Shown: one piece after another, positions 9,360 to 18,530 of the stretch
Layout of the letters: each line of letters begins with the position of its first letter
How positions within the stretch are numbered: position 1 is the stretch's first letter
Source: Persicitalea sp963716085
GTDB taxonomy: Bacteria; Bacteroidota; Bacteroidia; Cytophagales; Spirosomataceae
Assembly: GCA_963716085.1 (NCBI GenBank)
Contig: OY970288.1
Coordinates: 5,580,001-5,644,000, forward strand
Direction: 5' to 3'
Length of the DNA: 64,000 bases
The notes under the pieces: generated by a model
The model's input: only the letters and a program-made list of their open reading frames with translations
What the model was told of the DNA's origin: nothing
Database searches by the model: none
Made by a program: the position numbers and the translations under genes

Positions 9360-10925
9360 TCATTTCTTTACGTCCCACCACACACGGGTGGTGAGCAAGT
9401 CGGCACCTTGGCGGGTAACGGCTTCGGTGTAGCTGGCGGGGTTGCTACCTACTTCGTCTTCGAAGTAACGCAAGCGACGGGGGATCGTACCGCCCGTCAC
9501 GTTGGATGGGTCGTTCGTGGGTACCAATTTCGGGTATCCCGTACGACGCCAGTTGGCCCAAGCCTCGATGTGATTGAGGTAAGTCGCCATCCAGTATTGC
9601 TCGCCGATGAGTTCCAGCTTTTTCTCGCTACCGGCAGCGGCAAATCCCAGTCCGTCGATGTAGGTTTTGATGGCTGCATCCGAAGGCACTTGTACCCCAA
9701 ACGCCGCCCAGGATTTCATGTCCGCCGTAACACCGTTGCGGAAGTGCGTCGCCGGATCGCTGCTTACCCACCCTTTGATGGCGGCCTCGGCCAGCATGAA
9801 CTCGGTTTCGGCGTAAGAGAGCAACTTCGTAGGATCATCCAAATCCGCAATGTCAGGATTGATGAAGCTGAAATTCCGAATGGTCGTGAAATCAGGATAC
9901 AGATTCTTAATCGTAGTAGTGGTATAACCGTTGGGTAAGCCACGTTGCTGTGCCGGGTCAGTTACCCAAGTGGTTTTATCGAAATAGTCTCCTACTCCGC
10001 CCACGATGATCATCTTGCGCGGATCGTTGTTTTTGGTCATGAAATCGACCAAAGTCTTGCTTACCCGCGCGGTGTTTCCTTCGCTACCGCCACCAGCGGC
10101 GTTAGACAGCACCATTGAAGTACCGTTGAAATTGATACCACCGCCGTTGCCGAGTACCTGGGTCATGAAAGCGTTGGAAGCATTGGAGTCGATGCCGCCC
10201 TTGCCCGCCGCCTCAGTGAATACTGCTTGAGCCGTAGCGGGATCGACGTTGCTCATCCGCAAAGCGATGCGCATCAGCAACGAGTTAGCGAACTTGCGCC
10301 ACTTGGCGTAGTCACCCTGGTACAGGACGTCTTGCTCACCCAGCGCACGCGCCGAAGGGGAAAAGGCATCGCGTGCCTCCCTGATGTCGGCAACGAGCAT
10401 CATGTACACGTCTTTCTGGGCATCGTACTTTGGAAACCAGTTTTCGGCTCCCACCAGGCCACGTCCGGCTTGGGTGTAGGGAATGTCGCCGTATATGTCG
10501 GTGATGCGGTGCAGGTCGAAGGCGCGCATAATCTGGGCTGCTGCAAAGGCGTTGGCCGATTCAGGCGTGCCCTTAGTTTGGTCTACTACCTGCGTCAGCG
10601 TCTTGATCGCACCGGGAAAGTGGCTTTCCCAATAGGCTCCGCTATACTGAGGATTGTAGTAGTACTTGTCGCCGCTCCAGTAGCCCGCCAGGGTGGCGTT
10701 GTGCTGGATCATCGTCGAGCTGTAAATCATGTTGGCCCGCCATGATTCGTAACGGTCGCCTGCGACTTGCAACATCCCCAGTGAAAGTAGATACCGCTGG
10801 TCGATTTCGGTCGAGGCGTTTTTGTTAATATTCAATTCGGTGAGCTTGTCTTCGTCACACGAACTGAGCGTCATGGCGCTGAGAAGCGTCAGCGCTGCTA
10901 TTTTTATGTGTTTTTTCATAATCAA
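9360..10925 (-). CDS. SusD/RagB-family nutrient-binding outer membrane lipoprotein
   Basis: 521 residues. Lipoprotein signal with lipobox LSSC (Cys about residue 23). The N-terminal block (DKLTELNINKNASTEID, YLLSLGMLQVAGDRYESWR) and helical TPR-like body with YNPQYSGAYWESHFPGAIKTL are characteristic of the SusD-like group 2 (SusD/RagB). It forms a lid over the SusC transporter and captures a glycan or peptide at the cell surface. It follows the SusC gene by 92 bases on the same strand, the usual SusC-then-SusD order. The spacer carries a pair of octamer arrays. The substrate cannot be inferred from sequence alone. Confidence 0.92.
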   Translation of the reverse strand: MIMKKHIKIAALTLLSAMTLSSCDEDKLTELNINKNASTEIDQRYLLSLGMLQVAGDRYESWRANMIYSSTMIQHNATLAGYWSGDKYYYNPQYSGAYWESHFPGAIKTLTQVVDQTKGTPESANAFAAAQIMRAFDLHRITDIYGDIPYTQAGRGLVGAENWFPKYDAQKDVYMMLVADIREARDAFSPSARALGEQDVLYQGDYAKWRKFANSLLMRIALRMSNVDPATAQAVFTEAAGKGGIDSNASNAFMTQVLGNGGGINFNGTSMVLSNAAGGGSEGNTARVSKTLVDFMTKNNDPRKMIIVGGVGDYFDKTTWVTDPAQQRGLPNGYTTTTIKNLYPDFTTIRNFSFINPDIADLDDPTKLLSYAETEFMLAEAAIKGWVSSDPATHFRNGVTADMKSWAAFGVQVPSDAAIKTYIDGLGFAAAGSEKKLELIGEQYWMATYLNHIEAWANWRRTGYPKLVPTNDPSNVTGGTIPRRLRYFEDEVGSNPASYTEAVTRQGADLLTTRVWWDVKK

Positions 10926-10929
10926 TTGC

Positions 10930-11010
10930 TGAATATGGGAATGTAAGAATCAACGAATAAAGGAAAGCTGGCGTAAGCCATATTCACTAATTCCCACATT
11001 CGCTAATTCC
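10930..11010. repeat. Inverted pair of 8-bp-period arrays, GAAT word family
   Basis: Left arm from 10931 has GAAT every 8 bases four times (GAATATGG, GAATGTAA, GAATCAAC, GAATAAAG). Right arm 10979-11010 has ATTC words with the same period in the opposite sense (CATTCGCT, AATTCCCA). They lie between the SusC and SusD genes and could fold into an imperfect stem in the mRNA. The same word family recurs at 17353 and 21441. Confidence 0.6.
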
Positions 11011-11017
11011 AAATTAT

Positions 11018-14000
11018 TTAAAATGTTGCAGATAGGTTGAAACCGAGGTTACGCGTCGTGGGGAGCGCGAAGTATTCCAGGCCCTGCGAGTTGCCGCTGG
11101 CGGTGTAGCCACTTTCGGGATCGACGTTCGGAACGCTCGACCACAGCAACAACAGGTTCCGGCCCACGGCCGACAGCTTCAGCGTGCTGATGGGCGTTCT
11201 TTCCAGCAAACGCTTGGGAATACTGTACCCGACAGACAATTCGCGCAGCTTACCGAATGAACTATCGTAAATGAAGTTTTCGGTGATATTGCCGTACTCG
11301 CCGTAATAGGCCTGCAAGAATCTGCGCTCGATGTTCCAAGTTTTGGCTTCGCCCGCTTCGGTCACGCCCGAAACCGTGAGGTCACCGTCGCGACCCGGCA
11401 GGGTGCCCTTGTGTAGCCCGACGCCGTACAGACCCAGATTGGTACCCGACATCATGCTGCCGCCTTCGCGCAGATCGATCAGGAAGCTGAGGTTGAACCC
11501 TTTGTAGTTGAGGTTATTGGAGAGTCCGGCGCTGATCGGATGGCGACCCAGGGCAATTTGCTGGAAATCACCCCGTGTAGGGTAGGCGTACAATACTTCT
11601 CCCGTTTCGCTGTCAATTCTTTCCGTAAACACCTTCTGACCGTTCAGTTCTTTTTGCTTGTAGCCCGCGATGACGCCCAGCTGCTGTCCGACGTAGTGCC
11701 GGATGCGTTCCTGCCGCGCCCGTGACTCGTCGAGGTTCAGAAATTCGATCGGATCACCGGCGGCATTGGTACCCAGGCTCACGACGTTCGAGATGTTGCG
11801 CGCAAAATTCAGCGACACGTCCCAGGTGAAGTTATCGCGCTTGATGGGGGTTCCTGTGAGCAGGATCTCCAAGCCCTTGTTAGTCAGCTCACCGATGTTT
11901 ATCTGCGTGCTGCCATAGCCGGACGTTCCCGAAATCGACGTGTTCAGGATGTCGTCGGTGGTGGTTCGGTTATATACCGCCATGTCGAGTCCCAGGCGAT
12001 TCTGGAAGAATCGCAAATCCACGCCAAACTCCACTTCGGTGGAAATGTAGGGCTTGAGCGCATTGTTGGGAATGGAGCCGTTGTTGATTTGGCCCAGGAT
12101 GGCTCCGTTGTGCTGGTAGCCACGCAAGCCGTAAGTCAAGTTATTGCTATACGGGTTGGGAGCACCGCCGCCCACCTGTCCCCACGAGGCGCGTACCTTA
12201 CCAAAGGTTAGCCACGTGGGCAATTGCTCGATAGCGTCGCTGAAAACGAAGCTTAGCCCAGCCGAAGGATAGGTAACGGTATTGCTCTCAGGAGCCAGCG
12301 TCGAGAATTGATCCTGACGAACGGTTAGGTTCAAAAACAGATAGTTATTGAAACCCAAGTTAGCCGATCCAAAAACAGAATTGATTCCGAACTCAGAGAG
12401 TCCGTAGCCATACGTTTGGTTGGCTACGTTGTTGACGCTGCCAAAAAACGGAATGTTCAGGCCGTTACCCCCAATGCGGGCGTCTTCGGTGGAGCGGCGC
12501 ATCCGGTTGCCTCCCAGCAGAATATCCGCCGAGAACTTACCGAACGTTTTGTTGGCTCCAATGAATAAGTCGAGGTTATTTTCCTGCGTGGTGCGGTTGG
12601 TCAGGTTGTAGTCACCGGCGTTTTTGTAAGCAGTGCCAAAAGGCTCAGTGGACTCGAAGCGTCCCGCGATATAGTCGGTACCTACGCGTCCCTGCACATA
12701 AAGCCAATCCGTGACATTGTACTTCAATGAAGCATTACCGAAGAAGCGATTCTTGCTGTCGAGGCGCAGAAACTGGTACGCCGCCCAGTAGGGGTTGGTC
12801 GCGAAATTATTGTCCTGGTACTGCAGCTCGTATCCGTCCTCCCGGGCACCCAACTTGTCGGTAGGCCCTTTCATGTCGTTGAAGTCGATATTTGGAGGCC
12901 GGGTGATGATGGTGTAGTTGGCATTACCGGGCGAATCCGACAGCCGGGGACGATTTTTGGCTCCTTCGGTGGAGTACTGCCCGCTCACGATCATTTCGAG
13001 CTTACCAAACTTACCGTTCATGTTACCGTTGAAGGTAGTGCGATCAAAGCCGCTGTTGGGCATGATATCCTGATTGTCGAGATTAGAAGCCGAGAAACGG
13101 AAACTTCCGAAGTCGTTGCTACCCGCCAGAGCCAGCGTATTGGTCCAGGTGCGGCCCGTACGGTAGAAATCGTTGATGCCCTGACCCGTCGAACTGTACG
13201 GACGCGAAACGCCGTCGAACTGAATGACGCTCGATCCGTCGAGTGGCGCACCCCACGAACTGTTACCGAACTGACTGGCTTCCTCGGCCGTCGTCGGCGC
13301 ATCGCCGAGACTTCCGTTACCGTACTGCTGCTGCAAGTCGGTGAGGTCGATGGCGCGGTCTACGGTAAAGTTAGAATTGAACGACACACCGAGTCCTTTG
13401 GTACCACGACCCGTTTTTGTCGTAATCAGGATAACGCCGTTGGCAGCACGTGAACCATACAAAGCCGAAGCGGCATTGCCTTTTAGTACCGAGATGCTGG
13501 CGATGTCGTCGGGATTGATGGACGAAAGCCCGTCGCCGTTGTCGTTTCCGCCCCACATGCCGGCGTTGCCCTGGTTAGAGTTGTCCATCGGTACGCCGTT
13601 GATGACGTACAATGGTTGGTCGTTGCCGCCCAGTGACGAACCACCCCGAATCACGACGCGGCTCGTACCCGCCGCACCCGTAGTGGGTGATGTTACGTTC
13701 ACGCCCGCAATTTTACCCGTCAGGGCATTACCGACGTTGATCGTCCGGGACTCAGTGAAGCGATCGCCGTCAAGCTGGGTGACCGAATAACCAAGTGCTT
13801 TCTTTTCTTTCTCCATACCGAAGGCTGTTACAACGACTTCGCCAAGAAGGTTGTCGTCGGGTACCAGCGATACGTTGATGACATTGCTATTGCCTACCGT
13901 TACTTCCTTCGATTGGTAACCAATGTAGCTGTACGTCAGCGTCGCACCCTTATTGGTCGCAATGCTATATTCGCCTTTATCGTTAGTGGTAGTGCCACGC

Positions 14001-14152
14001 GTGGTACCTTTTACCACGATGTTCACTCCGTAGAGTTCACCCGCGTCTGCCTCCGTCACTTTACCCGTAACCGTCATGTCCTGCGCGGAGACAACGGTGG
14101 AACAAAGAGCCAGCAGCAGCGTGATTTTCCAGTGCTGTAGTGCTTTTCTCAT
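11018..14152 (-). CDS. SusC/RagA-family TonB-linked outer membrane transporter
   Basis: 1044 residues. Signal peptide (cleavage near VVSAQ), then a carboxypeptidase-D-like regulatory domain (VTGKVTEADAGELYGVNIVVKGT, residues about 27-105), a TonB plug (residues about 115-235, VVIRGGSSLGG, PLYVINGVPMDN, ISVLKGNAASALYGSRAANGVILITTK) and a barrel ending in the aromatic-rich LGFNLSATF. Length and order are normal for SusC proteins. It imports substrate across the outer membrane using TonB energy, with the SusD lipoprotein as lid. First gene of the unit; a -7-like TATATTTG lies about 50 bases upstream of the start. Confidence 0.94.
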   Translation of the reverse strand: MRKALQHWKITLLLALCSTVVSAQDMTVTGKVTEADAGELYGVNIVVKGTTRGTTTNDKGEYSIATNKGATLTYSYIGYQSKEVTVGNSNVINVSLVPDDNLLGEVVVTAFGMEKEKKALGYSVTQLDGDRFTESRTINVGNALTGKIAGVNVTSPTTGAAGTSRVVIRGGSSLGGNDQPLYVINGVPMDNSNQGNAGMWGGNDNGDGLSSINPDDIASISVLKGNAASALYGSRAANGVILITTKTGRGTKGLGVSFNSNFTVDRAIDLTDLQQQYGNGSLGDAPTTAEEASQFGNSSWGAPLDGSSVIQFDGVSRPYSSTGQGINDFYRTGRTWTNTLALAGSNDFGSFRFSASNLDNQDIMPNSGFDRTTFNGNMNGKFGKLEMIVSGQYSTEGAKNRPRLSDSPGNANYTIITRPPNIDFNDMKGPTDKLGAREDGYELQYQDNNFATNPYWAAYQFLRLDSKNRFFGNASLKYNVTDWLYVQGRVGTDYIAGRFESTEPFGTAYKNAGDYNLTNRTTQENNLDLFIGANKTFGKFSADILLGGNRMRRSTEDARIGGNGLNIPFFGSVNNVANQTYGYGLSEFGINSVFGSANLGFNNYLFLNLTVRQDQFSTLAPESNTVTYPSAGLSFVFSDAIEQLPTWLTFGKVRASWGQVGGGAPNPYSNNLTYGLRGYQHNGAILGQINNGSIPNNALKPYISTEVEFGVDLRFFQNRLGLDMAVYNRTTTDDILNTSISGTSGYGSTQINIGELTNKGLEILLTGTPIKRDNFTWDVSLNFARNISNVVSLGTNAAGDPIEFLNLDESRARQERIRHYVGQQLGVIAGYKQKELNGQKVFTERIDSETGEVLYAYPTRGDFQQIALGRHPISAGLSNNLNYKGFNLSFLIDLREGGSMMSGTNLGLYGVGLHKGTLPGRDGDLTVSGVTEAGEAKTWNIERRFLQAYYGEYGNITENFIYDSSFGKLRELSVGYSIPKRLLERTPISTLKLSAVGRNLLLLWSSVPNVDPESGYTASGNSQGLEYFALPTTRNLGFNLSATF

Positions 14153-14200
14153 AAAAATGAAAGTTTGTCTGTAAAAATTTTATTAAGAAATCAGATAATT

Positions 14201-14208
14201 CAAATATA
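14201..14208 (-). promoter_or_regulatory. Candidate -7 box for the SusC-SusD unit
   Basis: TATATTTG on the minus strand fits the Bacteroidota TAnnTTTG -7 element, 49 bases before the SusC start. A TTTG lies 13 bases further upstream, shorter than the usual 19-21 spacing, so only the -7 part is well supported. Confidence 0.4.
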
Positions 14209-14283
14209 AAGGTTTTTTATTCAAACTATAGAATGGTTCTTAAAAAAATTTAAAAAATGTGATGCTTCAGGAAATAAAGCCTA

Positions 14284-14308
14284 CAAAAAAGCCGCTCGTC
14301 TGAGCGGC
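14284..14308 (-). terminator. Intrinsic terminator after sdhB
   Basis: Stem GCCGCTC with GAGCGGC (14291-14297 and 14302-14308) and a 4-base loop, followed on the minus strand by a run of six T. It lies about 93 bases beyond the sdhB stop and closes the sdhCAB operon. Confidence 0.75.
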
Positions 14309-14400
14309 CTTTGGTAGCAGAGAATATAATTTCTTGATAGATGCCCTGTATTCCGGTCAATAGCAGACCAACTGCCGAAAGCTGACAGCCGATCGCCCAT

Positions 14401-15168
14401 CTACACCCGACTCGAGGTCAACTTCGCTCCCAAGTACTCTCGGTTCATCCGGGCAATGTTCTCCATCGAAATTTCCTTAGGGCACTCGGCGGAGCAGGCT
14501 CCTGTATTGGTGCAAGCCCCAAAACCTTCGGAATCCATCTGAGCCACCATTTTTTCGGCGCGGAGTTTGCGCTCGGCCTGTCCCTGCGGAAGCAAGGCAA
14601 GTTGCGAAATCTTGGCGGAGGTAAAGAGCATGGCCGAAGCATTCTTACAAGCCGCCACGCAAGCCCCACACCCGATACAGGCCGCTGCCATGAAGGCCTC
14701 GTCGGCGTATTCCTTGGCAATCGGCGTGCTGTTGGCGTCCTGGGCATTGCCCGTGTTGACCGACACGAAGCCGCCCGCCGAAATAATGCGGTCGAAAGAA
14801 GAGCGATCCACAACCAAGTCCTTCATAACCGGGAAGGCCACCGCCCGCCACGGCTCCACCACAATGGTGTCGCCATCGCTGAACGAGCGCATATGCAACT
14901 GGCAAGTCGCGACACCTGTGAGCGGCCCATGCGGACGCCCGTTGATGTGCATGGCGCAGGAACCGCAGATCCCTTCGCGACAGTCGTGGTCGAAGGCGAT
15001 GGGTTCCTTATTGTCATGAATTAGCTGTTCATTGAGGATGTCGAACATCTCTAAGAAGGACATATCCGGCGATACGCCATCCAGTCCGTAAGTTTCGAGG
15101 CTTCCCTCGGTATCTTTATTTTTCTGCCGCCACACTTTCAGCGTGAGGCTCATGTTTTCTGCTGACAT
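14401..15168 (-). CDS. sdhB: Succinate dehydrogenase/fumarate reductase iron-sulfur subunit
   Basis: 255 residues, the normal size. Cys63, Cys68, Cys71 and Cys89 in the HDCREGICGSC...ATC pattern bind the 2Fe-2S cluster. The CIGCGACVAACKNA and CTNTGACSAECP motifs later bind the 4Fe-4S and 3Fe-4S clusters. It passes electrons from the SdhA flavin to the membrane heme/quinone subunit SdhC in the TCA cycle and respiratory chain (complex II), on the cytoplasmic side of the inner membrane. Third gene of sdhC-sdhA-sdhB, 187 bases after sdhA; the spacer holds an unusual paired repeat. Confidence 0.95.
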   Translation of the reverse strand: MSAENMSLTLKVWRQKNKDTEGSLETYGLDGVSPDMSFLEMFDILNEQLIHDNKEPIAFDHDCREGICGSCAMHINGRPHGPLTGVATCQLHMRSFSDGDTIVVEPWRAVAFPVMKDLVVDRSSFDRIISAGGFVSVNTGNAQDANSTPIAKEYADEAFMAAACIGCGACVAACKNASAMLFTSAKISQLALLPQGQAERKLRAEKMVAQMDSEGFGACTNTGACSAECPKEISMENIARMNREYLGAKLTSSRV

Positions 15169-15197
15169 TTGGATGTATGGTTACGTTGGGCTTTTTG

Positions 15198-15353
15198 TTT
15201 AGTTGTGGAGTTGTTTAGACGTTTAGTCGATAAATTGTCGAGCATTGCATAGTTATGCGATGCTCGAACAGTCTTAAAAAACCATCGCTTGTCTTTTCTG
15301 GTCACAGAAGCTATATGAACAACTAAACACCTCCACGACTAAACAACTAAACG
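15198..15353. repeat. Inverted pair of 8-bp-period arrays, TTTAG word family, with central hairpin
   Basis: Left arm 15198-15229 is four exact octamers built from TTTAGTTG, TGGAGTTG, TTTAGACG and TTTAGTCG. Right arm 15320-15351 is four octamers in the opposite sense (CAACTAAA, CACCTCCA, CGACTAAA, CAACTAAA), so the same words return in a different order. The centre contains a separate hairpin at 15238-15267 (TCGAGCAT...ATGCTCGA, about 14 bp with one G-T pair). The element fills the sdhA-sdhB spacer. Confidence 0.75.
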
Positions 15354-15355
15354 TT

Positions 15356-17340
<1,985 letters not shown>

Positions 17341-17352
17341 AATTTGATTGGT

Positions 17353-17416
17353 GAATGTCGGAATGTCGGAATGTCGGAATGTCGGAATGTCGGAATGTCG
17401 GAATGTCGGAATGTCG
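17353..17416. repeat. Eight perfect tandem copies of GAATGTCG upstream of sdhA
   Basis: A 64-base microsatellite of eight identical 8-bp units, followed by a broken ninth (GAATTTGG). It ends 12 bases upstream of the sdhA ATG, so it is in the leader between sdhC and sdhA. An oppositely oriented copy of the word (TCCGACATTCAC) lies at 17469-17480, next to the sdhC stop, so the two can pair. Unit length 8 means copy-number changes alter spacing but cannot be read through as a neutral in-frame tract. Confidence 0.95.
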
Positions 17417-17484
17417 GAATTTGGAGTAAGTTGGCGAAAGCAATATTCCAAATCGCCAGGCGACCCTGTCCGACATTCACTAAT

Positions 17485-18270
17485 TCACAATTGTTTTAAG
17501 AAAAAGTAAACCGGCATGGCGGCGAAGGCTAGGGGAATGATAATGGCGAAAACCCAGACGCCCAGAAAATTGAATACCGGGTTATATTTGGGGTGATTGG
17601 CCCCCAGCGTTTGCCAGGCCGAGCGGAAACCGTGTACCAGGTGAAACGACACCGCCGCCATGCTCAGCACGTAAAACAGCACCAGCAGTGGATTAGCGAA
17701 GGAGGCCTCGGCTTCCTGGTATAAATCCTTCACGATGACCGTCTTGCTCTGGTTGTCGTCGCTCAGCCGCTCCTCGATTTTGCTGTTGAGGATAAAACCG
17801 TCGGGCATCTGGCGCGTATCGGTGATCGTACCTTCCGAAAGGTCGATGGTGTATTCCTTGAAAGGCAGGTGCCCAAATTTGTATTCATACCAGAAATCGC
17901 CCATGTGAACGACCAGGTAAACGAGCAGAATCGTCCCCAAAACCCCCATGTTGCGGCTGGCCCAGGTGCTCTGGTTGTTGTCTTTGGCGTAGTTCCTGGC
18001 CCGCGCCTTGCGGTTGACATACCCGAGGTAAAAACCGTCGAAGGCGTGAATTAGAATCAGGGCGTACAGGCCGTAGGAAATCGTCTTGATAAAGGGGCTG
18101 GTGGTCATGAACACCGTGTAGGTGTTGAAAGCCAGTCCCTGGTCTGCTTTAAATAACTGTAAATTGCCGACCATGTGGACGATCAGGAAAGTACACAGAA
18201 AAAGACCCGTCAGCGACATGATCAATTTCTTGCCGATGGAACTGGATAACGTTTGGGTAAGCCACGACAT
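17485..18270 (-). CDS. sdhC: Succinate dehydrogenase cytochrome b558 subunit
   Basis: 261 residues with five hydrophobic helices (for example SLTGLFLCTFLIVHMVGN, FIKTISYGLYALILIHAF, LLVYLVVHMGDFWYEY, LVLFYVLSMAAVSFHLVHG and a C-terminal VWVFAIIIPLAFAAMPVYF). Histidines in HMVGN, HAFDG, HMGDF and HLVHG are the usual heme b ligands of the b558 (TIGR02046) type, which needs no separate SdhD. It anchors SdhAB in the inner membrane and reduces menaquinone. First gene of the operon; a good Bacteroidota promoter lies about 50-80 bases upstream. Confidence 0.93.
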   Translation of the reverse strand: MSWLTQTLSSSIGKKLIMSLTGLFLCTFLIVHMVGNLQLFKADQGLAFNTYTVFMTTSPFIKTISYGLYALILIHAFDGFYLGYVNRKARARNYAKDNNQSTWASRNMGVLGTILLVYLVVHMGDFWYEYKFGHLPFKEYTIDLSEGTITDTRQMPDGFILNSKIEERLSDDNQSKTVIVKDLYQEAEASFANPLLVLFYVLSMAAVSFHLVHGFRSAWQTLGANHPKYNPVFNFLGVWVFAIIIPLAFAAMPVYFFLKQL

Positions 18271-18321
18271 AAGAGAACGTGTTGAATTTTGGAGTAAATA
18301 TTGGATATTGCCTTAACCTGC

Positions 18322-18352
18322 CAAAGGTACGCGACAAAGGAGTCCAACACAA
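18322..18352 (-). promoter_or_regulatory. Promoter for sdhCAB
   Basis: On the minus strand: TTG at 18352-18350, a 20-base spacer, then TACCTTTG at 18329-18322, matching the Bacteroidota -33/-7 consensus. The expected start of transcription is about 45 bases upstream of the sdhC ATG. Confidence 0.65.
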
Positions 18353-18530
18353 TAAAAGCGTTTTCATTTTGTTGGAAAGGCAATTATTTATAATGATTTT
18401 AAGTTTTCAGGCTTCGCATATAGTTTCAACCTTTCGTATAAAAAAAATGTTTGGCCTTAAGCGACCAATACACCGATTCTCTATCTTTTTCGTTCAAGTC
18501 TATACTTATTCAGATCAGTAGCCCTAATCC

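Noticed and set aside
17353..17416. Possible CRISPR or protein-coding repeat (Ser-Asp-Ile-Pro-Thr-Phe-Arg-His units) at the N-terminus of SdhA
   Set aside because: Units are 8 bases without spacers, so not CRISPR. The SdhA family starts at the ATG 12 bases downstream, so the repeat is leader DNA.
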